Source of the DNA: an uncultured Veillonella sp.
GTDB lineage: Bacteria; Bacillota; Negativicutes; Veillonellales; Veillonellaceae
Length of the DNA: 6,234 nt
Reading direction: 5' to 3'
Assembly: GCA_902478055.1 (NCBI GenBank)
Contig: CABSJL010000046.1
Location: forward strand, 1-6,234
Below the pieces are notes generated by a model, which did not search any database, was not told where the DNA came from, and saw nothing but the letters and a program-made list of their open reading frames with translations. Of the stretch, positions 1 through 5,591 are shown one piece after another. A program made the position numbers and the translations under genes. The first letter of the stretch is position 1, and every line of letters begins with the position of its first letter.

Positions 1-90
1 TCCTCTGAAGCAGAATTAGAACGTCTCATTGCTTTTATGGATGGTCAAGATAATACAGACGATACTGAAACAGTAGAATTTAGAGTATAA
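1..90 (+). CDS. parB: C-terminal end of a probable ParB/Spo0J chromosome-partitioning protein (5' end outside window)
   Basis: Frame 1 is open from the window edge to a TAA at 88-90 and encodes 29 residues beginning SSEAELERLIAFMDG and ending in an acidic tail (DNTDDTETVEFRV). The SSEAELERLIAFM stretch resembles the last helix of ParB/Spo0J proteins, where a 'Y/F-S-E-E-D/E-L-E-R-I/L' segment forms the C-terminal dimerisation domain. ParB binds parS sites and with ParA segregates the chromosome origin. Context helps: in Firmicutes, parA-parB often lies close to DUF4446 and M23 peptidase genes, and that pair occurs here 1.6 kb downstream. Only 29 residues are visible, so this is an inference from a short match plus neighbourhood. 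Another protein ending in an amphipathic helix and acidic tail is possible. No terminator hairpin with a T-run follows the stop. Confidence 0.5.
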   Translation, partial: SSEAELERLIAFMDGQDNTDDTETVEFRV

Positions 91-102
91 TTGATATACT
101 TA

Positions 103-117
103 AATTCGAATCGAATT
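103..117. repeat. 15-bp near-perfect palindrome between the upstream gene and the hydF promoter
   Basis: AATTCGA-A-TCGAATT has 7-bp arms around one central base. It lies 13 bp after the upstream stop codon and 15 bp before the -35 box of the hydF promoter. It has no T-run, so it is not a terminator. It could be an operator for a dimeric regulator, but no known regulator site was recognised. Confidence 0.4.
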
Positions 118-131
118 ATGTGAATTTAGTA

Positions 132-160
132 ATGACAAACCGATAACAATTCTGTATAAT
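132..160 (+). promoter_or_regulatory. Sigma-A type promoter of hydF
   Basis: A -35 box ATGACA (132-137; 5 of 6 to TTGACA) is followed after exactly 17 bp by a perfect -10 box TATAAT (155-160). Transcription should start near 167, giving a leader of about 75 nt that contains the 181-218 hairpin before the hydF start at 243. This is the best-matching promoter in the window and shows that hydF can be transcribed independently of the upstream gene. Confidence 0.75.
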
Positions 161-180
161 GTAAATACAATTTACAATCC

Positions 181-218
181 ACGGTGAAAGCGTAGTCTAC
201 GGGCTGCGCTTTTACTGT
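181..218 (+). promoter_or_regulatory. 17-bp leader hairpin with cUACGg tetraloop upstream of hydF
   Basis: Bases 181-197 pair without interruption with 202-218, leaving the loop UACG (198-201) closed by C197-G202, a member of the very stable UNCG tetraloop class. Four of the 17 pairs are G-U (183/216, 186/213, 193/206, 196/203); these pair in + strand RNA but would be A-C mismatches in a transcript of the other strand, so the structure favours the hydF mRNA. It begins about 14 nt after the predicted transcription start and ends 13 nt before the SD (AAGGA, 232-236). The following sequence (TATGTTAAG) is not a T-run, so it is a poor terminator. An mRNA-stabilising 5' hairpin or a protein-binding element is more likely. 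No known riboswitch class was recognised. Confidence 0.65.
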
Positions 219-242
219 TATGTTAAGTAACAAGGATAGACT

Positions 243-1496
243 ATGGAACAAACACCTAAAGCAAACCGCGTGCATATTGGCTTTTTTGGTCGTTGTAATG
301 CTGGTAAGTCTACATTGATTAATATGTTAACAGATCAGCCTGTATCCCTCGTATCTGAGGTGGCAGGGACTACGACAGATCCTGTAAGTAAATCTATGGA
401 GATTTTGCCACTAGGACCTGTGGTGATTACCGATACAGCTGGTATAGACGATACAACTGAATTAGGTACATTGCGGATGGAGAAAACAGAAGAGGTTGTG
501 AAAAAGATTAACCTCGCTGTTTATGTACTTCGTACCGATGAAGAACCAACTGCTGATGATATGCACTGGTTAGGGCTTTTAAAACAAAATAATGTGCCTA
601 TTGCATTATTTATCAATGAAATTAATGCAGAAAATAAAGAAGTAAATCAAGAAGAACATAAAGTAGATGCATCTGCTTATGTTGAAACTCATAAGGGATT
701 GTCTGAATTAGCTACCGTAATTGGTTCTGCTGATTTTACATCTAAAGCTAAACGTTTAGAATTACTCGATCTTCTGGGCGGATTAACACCGCTTGATGTA
801 GAAGGTGAACAAACTTTATTACAAGGATTAGTAGAAGAGGGGGATACAATCATCCTCGTATGCCCTATTGATAGCGCAGCGCCAAAGGGCCGTCTTATCT
901 TGCCACAGGTACAAACGATTCGAGAAATTCTTGATTACAAAGGCTTAGCGCTAGTGTGCCAAACAGAAGAGTTACCTGCTATGATCAACTCTCTTAAGAA
1001 CCCACCTAAGATGGTTATCTGTGACTCTCAAGCCTTTGATCGAGTTGATGAGTTAACACCTAATACAATTCCGTTGACGTCGTTCTCTATCTTGATGGCC
1101 CGCTTTAAAGGAAAATTACAGGACTTAGTAGCTGGTGTAGAGGCAATTAAGAATTTGAAAGCAGGCTCTAAGGTGCTTATCAGCGAAGGCTGTACACATC
1201 GCCGTCAATGCGATGATATTGGAACCGTAAAAATTCCTAATCTTCTTAAGAAGCAAGGTCATACAGATTTACAGCTAGAATTCACGAGTGGGGGAGCCTT
1301 CCCAAAAGATGTATCTCAGTATGATTTGATCATACACTGTGGTGCTTGTATGCTTACACGCCGTGAGGTATTACGACGCATTGAATGTGCCGTTGTACAA
1401 GGCACACCAATTGTAAATTACGGTGTACTCATAGCCGCTCTACATGGTATACTAGAACGAGCGATAAGCCCGTTTGTTGACGAATTAGAGGGCTAA
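243..1496 (+). CDS. hydF: HydF, [FeFe]-hydrogenase H-cluster maturation GTPase
   Basis: HydF is the GTPase scaffold on which the radical-SAM enzymes HydE and HydG build the 2Fe subcluster (CO, CN- and azadithiolate ligands) before transfer to apo-hydrogenase HydA in the cytoplasm. The 417-residue length is normal for the family. The N-terminal Era/TrmE-like GTPase domain shows the P-loop GRCNAGKST (16-24), switch I GTTTDPV (42-48) and G3 DTAG (64-67). The central part is the dimerisation domain. The C-terminal cluster-binding domain has the family signature CxH (C317, H319) then HCxxC (H365, C366, C369), with 45 residues between the two histidines. The expected G4 motif NKxD is replaced by NEIN (125-128), which is unusual. 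The ATG start is preceded by AAGGA (232-236) at 6-nt spacing and by a strong promoter. No hydE, hydG or hydA is visible nearby, so the maturation genes are probably scattered. Confidence 0.97.
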   Translation: MEQTPKANRVHIGFFGRCNAGKSTLINMLTDQPVSLVSEVAGTTTDPVSKSMEILPLGPVVITDTAGIDDTTELGTLRMEKTEEVVKKINLAVYVLRTDEEPTADDMHWLGLLKQNNVPIALFINEINAENKEVNQEEHKVDASAYVETHKGLSELATVIGSADFTSKAKRLELLDLLGGLTPLDVEGEQTLLQGLVEEGDTIILVCPIDSAAPKGRLILPQVQTIREILDYKGLALVCQTEELPAMINSLKNPPKMVICDSQAFDRVDELTPNTIPLTSFSILMARFKGKLQDLVAGVEAIKNLKAGSKVLISEGCTHRRQCDDIGTVKIPNLLKKQGHTDLQLEFTSGGAFPKDVSQYDLIIHCGACMLTRREVLRRIECAVVQGTPIVNYGVLIAALHGILERAISPFVDELEG

Positions 1497-1511
1497 TAAA
1501 GTATTGTAATT

Positions 1512-1597
1512 TGTATCTAATACATATATGTAGATATAACCTTACATGCTTGTTATATGAATTGTTATATAGATATCGCTTATCTATATTAGATACA
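1512..1597. repeat. AT-rich overlapping inverted repeats after hydF
   Basis: The 203-bp gap between hydF and the next gene is strongly AT-rich. Three foldings compete. An 11-bp perfect inverted repeat joins 1512-1522 to 1587-1597. A 7-bp hairpin joins 1534-1540 (ATATAAC) to 1552-1558 (GTTATAT). A 9-bp hairpin joins 1567-1575 (ATATAGATA) to 1581-1589 (TATCTATAT) with a TCGCT loop. The word TGTTATAT occurs twice, at 1551-1558 and 1563-1570. No T-run follows, so a standard intrinsic terminator is not supported, though the 9-bp hairpin may slow or end hydF transcription. No gene is supported in the gap. Confidence 0.5.
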
Positions 1598-1634
1598 TTA
1601 AATATATTAAATTAAATTGTATGCAGTCATTTAA

Positions 1635-1643
1635 CTTTCACAA
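1635..1643 (+). repeat. Copy 1 of the 9-bp word CTTTCACAA
   Basis: Exact copy of CTTTCACAA, located 9 bp upstream of the -10 box of the DUF4446 promoter, so any protein bound there would touch RNA polymerase. It extends to AACTTTCACAA (1633-1643), which is the exact reverse complement of 5731-5741. Confidence 0.5.
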
Positions 1644-1649
1644 TAAGAA

Positions 1650-1658
1650 TGGTATAAT
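1650..1658 (+). promoter_or_regulatory. Extended -10 promoter of the DUF4446-M23 operon
   Basis: TGGTATAAT gives the extended -10 pattern TGnTATAAT with a perfect TATAAT at 1653-1658. The -35 region is weak (TTTAAC at 1630-1635, 17-bp spacer), which is usual for extended -10 promoters. Transcription would begin near 1665, about 35 nt before the start codon at 1700. Confidence 0.65.
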
Positions 1659-1699
1659 TAAGTGTTGGAGTTTGAATGATTGTATAGGAAGGAATATAC

Positions 1700-2221
1700 A
1701 TGTTCGAATCGATTCAACCGTGGATTGGCATGGCAACCATCGTCCTTGTTATAGCGTTGTTAGTGTATTGTGTCATCTTACACATTCGCTTAGGGAGCCT
1801 TAAAAAGAAATACGATTTCTTTATGCAAGGGGACAATGGTGCGAGCCTAGAACGTAAATTATCTGTTGAGGTTAGCGAAATTCGCGATGCTGCTAAGGGT
1901 CTTGAGACTATGATGACCGAACAAGCGGCGATCCGCAATATTCAAAGCAATACGATACAAAAAATTGGCTTTATTAAATATAATGCCTTTGAAAATATCG
2001 GTAATGATTTGTCCTTTGCGCTTACATTGCTTGACGGCAACAATAACGGCATCTGTATCTCCAGTATTTACGGTCGTAATGAATCCCGTATTTTTAGTAA
2101 ACCCATTGTGAAAGGTAAAAGTCTCGTAAGTCTTTCACAAGAAGAATTAGAGAGTTTGAACGAAGCGTTGGGCGAACGCACCAATGAGGAAGCGTTAACG
2201 AGCGCCATCGTTTCTAAATAA
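1700..2221 (+). CDS. DUF4446 family membrane-anchored protein
   Basis: A 173-residue protein of the DUF4446 family, whose molecular function is not known. Residues 9-28 form one N-terminal membrane span, followed by a basic patch (RLGSLKKK, 30-37), so the bulk is probably cytoplasmic. Residues 45-85 look like a helical, possibly coiled-coil stretch. The family signature follows at about 89-150: KIGFIKYNAFENIGNDLSF, then ALTLLDGNNNG, SSIYGRNESR and IFSKPIVKGKS. The ATG is set by AGGAAGGA (1686-1693) and an extended -10 promoter. The stop codon overlaps the SD of the M23 gene, so the two genes are translationally close and form an operon. In Firmicutes such genes tend to lie near parA/parB, which agrees with the ParB-like tail at the window start. 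Inside the coding region, TTGTGAAAG (2106-2114) and CTTTCACAA (2132-2140) form a perfect 9-bp inverted repeat. Confidence 0.85.
   Translation: MFESIQPWIGMATIVLVIALLVYCVILHIRLGSLKKKYDFFMQGDNGASLERKLSVEVSEIRDAAKGLETMMTEQAAIRNIQSNTIQKIGFIKYNAFENIGNDLSFALTLLDGNNNGICISSIYGRNESRIFSKPIVKGKSLVSLSQEELESLNEALGERTNEEALTSAIVSK
2106..2140. repeat. Copies 2 and 3 of the 9-bp word, as an inverted repeat inside the DUF4446 gene
   Basis: TTGTGAAAG (2106-2114) and CTTTCACAA (2132-2140) are perfect reverse complements separated by 17 bp. They encode parts of the IVKGKS and SLSQEE segments. In RNA they could form a 9-bp stem with a 17-nt loop. They match the intergenic copies at 1635, 5154 and 5731. Confidence 0.55.
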
Positions 2222-2233
2222 GGAAGGTTTGTA

Positions 2234-3187
2234 TTGAAAGTACCGGCATTTATTTCAAACAAAGTTGAAAGAAATGGTGACAACTGCATATTGACATTAA
2301 CAACGAAGCAGGCGAAAATAGTAGCCATTGTTGGCTCTATCTTAATCATTGCGGCGTTGGTTCTTGGCATTTGGGGCATCGTGCGCCAAGCTGAGGTAGT
2401 ACAATTACGTCAACAGACACAATTGCAATCGGAACAGCTGAAATTATTACAACAAAAGACAGATGTTCTAGATAAGAAAATTCAAAACTTAAATCAAATT
2501 AGCGAAGAAAACAAGCAAATGCTGAAGGGCGCTGAATCTGGCACACCATCTCAAGGTGGCGGGGACGGTAGCGACCCAAAGCAGCCAGCCGCTGATGAAA
2601 GCGAAGTAAAGACGCTGACGGCGGCACAATTATCAGCGCGTCTATCCAAAATGGACAAGGACGCACAAAAATTGCTAGTTAGCTTCTATACAATGCGTAA
2701 TATTCTTCGCGATGGTGGTGCGCAAGACCTTATGGCTATGCAATCCATCAACTTCTCCGCTGGCTCTGGTGGTGTTACGAATAACACAACACCAAGCATC
2801 TGGCCGAGCAAGGGCGTTATTACCTCTCCATTTGGTAGCCGTGTGGACCCTGTAACGGGCGCTATCGGTGCGTTCCATGAAGGGGTAGATATCGCGGATG
2901 ACTATGGTACACAAATTGTGGCTACCGCTGCTGGCGTTGTAACCTTTGCCGGTTATACTGAGGGCGGTTACGGCAACCTCGTTGAAATCGACCATGGCAA
3001 TGGCTTCGTAACACGTTATGGCCATAATAGTGCTGTATTGGTAACAGTAGGGATGAGCGTAAAACAAGGTCAAACCATAGCCTTGATGGGTAGTACTGGT
3101 AAAAGTACAGGTGCCCACGTTCACTATGAGGTACGCCTCAATGGATCTCCTACAGACCCTATGATTTTCTTGCCAATTAGCAACTAA
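2234..3187 (+). CDS. M23 family (LytM-type) metallopeptidase, membrane-anchored
   Basis: A peptidoglycan endopeptidase or LytM-domain regulator of 317 residues, expected to face the periplasm. Residues 28-50 are a membrane anchor without a clear cleavage site. Residues 52-98 are Gln/Lys/Leu-rich and probably coiled coil. A Gly/Ser/Pro linker follows (101-122), then a helical segment (127-170). The C-terminal peptidase domain (about 188-314) keeps the whole zinc site: HEGVD (H215, D219), YGH (H264) and HVHYE (H295, H297), with conserved neighbours such as SPFGSR (198-203) and GNLVEIDHGNG (247-257). With all ligands present it should be an active Zn endopeptidase, unlike degenerate LytM activators such as EnvC. 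The start is TTG at 2234, set by AGGAAGG (2221-2227) with 6-nt spacing. It overlaps the SD of its gene with the DUF4446 stop, so it is second in that operon. A strong terminator follows at 3256-3308. Confidence 0.92.
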   Translation: MKVPAFISNKVERNGDNCILTLTTKQAKIVAIVGSILIIAALVLGIWGIVRQAEVVQLRQQTQLQSEQLKLLQQKTDVLDKKIQNLNQISEENKQMLKGAESGTPSQGGGDGSDPKQPAADESEVKTLTAAQLSARLSKMDKDAQKLLVSFYTMRNILRDGGAQDLMAMQSINFSAGSGGVTNNTTPSIWPSKGVITSPFGSRVDPVTGAIGAFHEGVDIADDYGTQIVATAAGVVTFAGYTEGGYGNLVEIDHGNGFVTRYGHNSAVLVTVGMSVKQGQTIALMGSTGKSTGAHVHYEVRLNGSPTDPMIFLPISN

Positions 3188-3255
3188 TAGGTAAAACCAA
3201 TACTATATACGTAATATCCTTTACGATATATGTAACATAAAACATAATTCATAGG

Positions 3256-3308
3256 AAAAAGAACTTGTTATGCGTGCAAATGCACTAATAGCAAGTTCTT
3301 TTTCTTTT
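3256..3308 (+). terminator. Rho-independent terminator of the DUF4446-M23 operon
   Basis: Bases 3256-3271 pair with 3288-3303 (16 bp, one U-G pair at 3268/3291). A second small stem, GTGC/GCAC (3274-3277 with 3282-3285), sits around an AAAT loop. The 3' arm runs into TTTTTCTTTT (3299-3308) and further T-rich sequence. The A-run on the 5' side means it could also act on the opposite strand, but no gene converges on it. Confidence 0.88.
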
Positions 3309-3347
3309 CTTTTGTATATATATATTGTAAAATAAAAGTATATGAAC

Positions 3348-3352
3348 GGAGG
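3348..3352 (+). promoter_or_regulatory. Shine-Dalgarno GGAGG that fixes the cobO start at 3360
   Basis: GGAGG lies 7 nt before the ATG at 3360. The in-frame ATG at 3342 lies upstream of this site and would have it inside the coding region, so 3360 is the start. The only upstream promoter candidate is weak (TAAAAT at 3328-3333 without a clear -35 box). Confidence 0.8.
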
Positions 3353-3359
3353 TATATCT

Positions 3360-3938
3360 ATGAAGGCCTATGTACAAGTTTATACCGGCGAAGGCAAGGG
3401 CAAAACGACCGCTGCTATCGGTCTAGCTATCCGCGCCATCGGTGCTGGCAAGAAAGTCCTCTTTTTGCAATTTATGAAATCTAAAGTATATAGTGAACAT
3501 ACTATTTTACCTACCTTAAAGAATTTAACCTTGGAAACCGTGGGCAAGCCATTCTTTATCATCAAAGAAGGGATGAAGAGCAAGGATGAACTCGCTAAAT
3601 GGGGCGATGAAGTCGTTGTCTTTGAATCTGGCAATCCGCCAAAGGATTATGTAGCGCTCATCGAAAAAGGCTACGAACGTGCACTAGCTGCTATCAGCAG
3701 TGGTGAGTACGATCTCGTGGTTCTAGATGAATATAACATGGCACTCTTCTTTGAACTCATTACATGGAATAAAACAAAGGCTTTGCTCGATGCTCGTCAT
3801 CCAGAAACGGAACTCGTATTTACGGGCCGTGGGGCTCCTCAAGAATTAATCGATGAGGCGGACCTTGTAACGGAAATGAAAGAGGTCAAACATTACTACC
3901 TTCAAGGCGTAATGGCTCGAAAAGGTATTGAAAACTAA
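3360..3938 (+). CDS. cobO: Corrinoid (cob(I)yrinate/cob(I)alamin) adenosyltransferase, CobO/BtuR (CobA) family
   Basis: The enzyme transfers the 5'-deoxyadenosyl group of ATP to the reduced cobalt of a corrinoid, making adenosylcobalamin or its precursor, in either de novo synthesis or salvage. The 192-residue length is typical of the family. Visible motifs are the P-loop GEGKGKTT (10-17), AIGLAIRAIGAGKKV (19-33), FLQFMK (35-40), a Walker B-like stretch VVLDEYN (120-126), TGRGAP (155-160) and the C-terminal DLVTEMKEVKHYYLQGV (168-184) ending near KGIE. It is the first gene of a run with the DUF2953 and YtfJ genes: the next start lies 29 nt after its stop. In a Veillonella-like organism the product would supply methylmalonyl-CoA mutase. 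No cobalamin riboswitch is visible in the short leader. CobO and BtuR roles cannot be separated from sequence alone. Confidence 0.95.
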   Translation: MKAYVQVYTGEGKGKTTAAIGLAIRAIGAGKKVLFLQFMKSKVYSEHTILPTLKNLTLETVGKPFFIIKEGMKSKDELAKWGDEVVVFESGNPPKDYVALIEKGYERALAAISSGEYDLVVLDEYNMALFFELITWNKTKALLDARHPETELVFTGRGAPQELIDEADLVTEMKEVKHYYLQGVMARKGIEN

Positions 3939-3951
3939 TCATAGGTACACC

Positions 3952-3959
3952 TAAGGAGG
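3952..3959 (+). promoter_or_regulatory. Shine-Dalgarno TAAGGAGG that fixes the TTG start at 3968
   Basis: This near-perfect anti-16S match ends 8 nt before TTG at 3968. The alternative in-frame starts GTG 3959 and ATG 3962 overlap or nearly touch the site, so they are too close for initiation. Confidence 0.75.
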
Positions 3960-3967
3960 TGATGTGG

Positions 3968-5107
3968 TTGAGTACAGTGGCTATTGTGGCCCTCGTTATT
4001 GTGGCCATCATTGCAGCACTCATCTTGATTATCCTACTGACACCAATCACATATAGCATCGAAATCAACGGACGCTCGCCATATCGTGGCGAGGTGCGCG
4101 TCAAATGGCTGTGGCGTGTATTTTCACTGCATCTAGCGTATTTGCAGGACAAACCATTTTTTAAGGAATTATACATTTTGGGCATGCTCAAGATTGGTCC
4201 TGTGAAAGACTATGAAGAATGGCTTGAAAATCGCGTAGAAGAAGAATACCAAAAGGTGATGGACGATGATGGCGACATGTCGCAAGCGGAAGCCTTCGCC
4301 AAGGCGATGCAAGGGGGCGGACAAGGTCCTTCTGCAAGTTCTAGCGGTACTAGCTTTGATGATTTGAAGAGCGCTCAGCGCTCTGACGCTACCTTTAGTG
4401 ATGAAGAAGCGCCAGGGGCTGGGACTTCTCAAAAGCCAAATGAGCGCATAGAACGTCCTGAACAAGCTTCTAAGGATATGGATGCACAAGCTCGTGCTGA
4501 TCGGTATGACTCCATTCAGCAAGACCCAACATCCCATATTCAAAGCGATGATGAAACGGTAAGTCGCGTTACTTTCAACAGTGACGGTTCCATTAAGGAA
4601 AAGGTATTTACGAAGGTGAATGACCTCAAAACGACGGTGAAACAACGTTTTGAAAAGCCAGATCCAAACGATCCAGTGGCATCATTTAAGTCTAAAATTC
4701 CTACATTCTGGTTCATGAAACATGTAACAAATACAGAATTGTGGCACCAGCTATTCCTTGTTTCAAAACGATGCTATGACCACTCTAAACCACGCGATGT
4801 GGCCATAGAAGGTCGATTTGGTATCGGTGACCCATATCGCATGGGGATTATCGCATCTATGCTATATAGCATTTGGCCAGAACAAGCTGAGAACATCGAA
4901 CTCGATTATGTAAACTGGGCCGGTGAAGGTAGCGGCCACATTAAAGGTCGCATCATTTTAGCTGTTATGGCTTGGCATGGCACAAGATTTTTGCTATCTA
5001 AACCAATGCGTTCCCTATTGGGCGAAGGTGCTCGCGTCATCTGGGTTAAACGGAAGGAAGCTAAGCAGTTAGAAAAGCTGAAAGCCGAACAAGGTCAAAC
5101 AGCGTAA
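3968..5107 (+). CDS. DUF2953 domain protein (YtfI-like), membrane-anchored with long disordered insert
   Basis: A 379-residue protein of unknown function. Residues 3-27 are one long hydrophobic membrane span, followed by a beta-rich section (about 28-58, ITYSIEINGRSPYRGEV and KWLWRVFSLHL). Residues 95-240 are low-complexity, rich in D, E, S, Q and P (for example QGGGQGPSASSSG at 115-127) and probably disordered. The C-terminal part (about 275-350) carries DUF2953 features: EGRFGIGDPYRMGI (281-294), SIWPEQ (301-306), DYVNWAGEG (313-321) and a basic helix near the end. Bacillus YtfI, encoded next to ytfJ, is clearly shorter as I recall; the extra length here is the linker. Being followed by a ytfJ-like gene strongly supports the assignment. 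The TTG start at 3968 is chosen from SD spacing. It probably works with the YtfJ-like protein at the membrane, but the activity is not known. Confidence 0.82.
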   Translation: MSTVAIVALVIVAIIAALILIILLTPITYSIEINGRSPYRGEVRVKWLWRVFSLHLAYLQDKPFFKELYILGMLKIGPVKDYEEWLENRVEEEYQKVMDDDGDMSQAEAFAKAMQGGGQGPSASSSGTSFDDLKSAQRSDATFSDEEAPGAGTSQKPNERIERPEQASKDMDAQARADRYDSIQQDPTSHIQSDDETVSRVTFNSDGSIKEKVFTKVNDLKTTVKQRFEKPDPNDPVASFKSKIPTFWFMKHVTNTELWHQLFLVSKRCYDHSKPRDVAIEGRFGIGDPYRMGIIASMLYSIWPEQAENIELDYVNWAGEGSGHIKGRIILAVMAWHGTRFLLSKPMRSLLGEGARVIWVKRKEAKQLEKLKAEQGQTA

Positions 5108-5153
5108 GGATATATTAAGTCAACTAAGTACATGAGCTAACATAGCAATGATA

Positions 5154-5162
5154 CTTTCACAA
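5154..5162 (+). repeat. Copy 4 of the 9-bp word CTTTCACAA
   Basis: Exact copy in the 72-bp gap between the DUF2953 and YtfJ genes, 5 bp before the SD (GGAGG, 5168-5172). The word TAACATAG lies 8 bp upstream (5138-5145); the same word also precedes copy 5 (5721-5728). Confidence 0.5.
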
Positions 5163-5167
5163 AAAGC

Positions 5168-5172
5168 GGAGG
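5168..5172 (+). promoter_or_regulatory. Shine-Dalgarno GGAGG that fixes the ytfJ start at 5180
   Basis: The GGAGG site is 7 nt from ATG 5180 but only 4 nt from the in-frame GTG 5177, so ATG 5180 is the better start; use of 5177 would add one residue. Confidence 0.7.
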
Positions 5173-5179
5173 TACTGTG

Positions 5180-5557
5180 ATGGAGAACAGTAATGTAAAA
5201 GAGAATTTGGAAGTCCTATTCGAGAAATTCAAAAATATGATTAAGGTGGAAACTGTAGTAGGCGAAGCGGTGCAAATCGGGGATACTACACTTGTTCCAT
5301 TCGTAGACGTAACATTTGGTTTCGGTACTGGTACAAACCACAACACTGCTAACAAAAATCACGAATGTGGTGGCGGTGGCGGCGGTGCCAAAATGGAACC
5401 AAGCGCTATCCTCGTTATCAAAGGCGAACGCATCGAGTTGTTTAACATTAAAGGCAACCCTTACAGAAGCAGCTTCGATCGTCTTATCGGTTTGGTGCCT
5501 GACCTCGTGTCTAAATTGAAATCCGATAAATACATTTATTTGAACGATGAACAATAA
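5180..5557 (+). CDS. ytfJ: YtfJ/GerW family protein
   Basis: A 125-residue protein of the Spore_YtfJ (GerW) family. In Bacillus, GerW is a spore protein needed for germination responses; homologues also occur in non-sporulating bacteria, where the role is unknown. Visible family features are an N-terminal helix (5-22), VVGEAVQIGDTTLVPFVDV (26-44), FGFGTG (46-51), the glycine run (64-69), the segment AKMEPSAILVIKGERIEL (70-87) and a C-terminal helix with LVPDLVSKL (105-113). Between the two glycine-rich parts lies an Asn/His/Cys stretch (TNHNTANKNHEC, 52-63) that may be a mobile loop. The gene follows the DUF2953 gene by 72 bp, matching the ytfI-ytfJ order of Bacillus. It ends in a hairpin on the stop codon and a long terminator, so it closes the cobO operon. 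The window's organism appears to be a diderm, possibly non-sporulating Firmicute, so this may be a repurposed relative. Confidence 0.88.
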   Translation: MENSNVKENLEVLFEKFKNMIKVETVVGEAVQIGDTTLVPFVDVTFGFGTGTNHNTANKNHECGGGGGGAKMEPSAILVIKGERIELFNIKGNPYRSSFDRLIGLVPDLVSKLKSDKYIYLNDEQ

Positions 5558-5573
5558 TTCGGTGACGAATTAT
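5554..5573 (+). promoter_or_regulatory. 8-bp hairpin with GUGA tetraloop spanning the ytfJ stop codon
   Basis: ATAATTCG (5554-5561) pairs perfectly with CGAATTAT (5566-5573) around GTGA (5562-5565), a GNRA tetraloop. The TAA stop (5555-5557) is inside the 5' arm. No T-run follows, so it is not a terminator. It may protect the mRNA 3' end or sit next to the larger terminator at 5592-5671. Confidence 0.5.
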
Positions 5574-5591
5574 AAATACTAGGTGAAAGCC

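Noticed and set aside
181..218. The hydF leader hairpin as an intrinsic terminator of the upstream gene
   Set aside because: It is not followed by a T-run, and it lies downstream of a strong promoter that should drive hydF.
1621..1803. 60-residue open frame starting at 1621
   Set aside because: It covers the promoter and SD of the DUF4446 gene, overlaps it in another frame, has no SD and shows no family features.
2675..3124. Open frames on the minus strand opposite the M23, DUF2953 and YtfJ genes
   Set aside because: They are shadows of well-supported + strand genes, without ribosome binding sites or recognisable domains.
3342..3359. Upstream in-frame ATG giving a 198-residue CobO
   Set aside because: The GGAGG at 3348-3352 would lie inside the coding region, and it is ideally spaced for ATG 3360. 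The family also starts close to this second Met, about nine residues before the P-loop.
3305..3359. Cobalamin riboswitch ahead of cobO
   Set aside because: Only about 50 nt separate the preceding terminator from the start codon, too short for a cobalamin riboswitch, and no B12-box-like sequence is seen.
3959..3967. GTG 3959 or ATG 3962 as start of the DUF2953 gene
   Set aside because: Both overlap or touch the SD TAAGGAGG (3952-3959); TTG 3968 has 8-nt spacing. The choice changes only three residues and cannot be proved from sequence.
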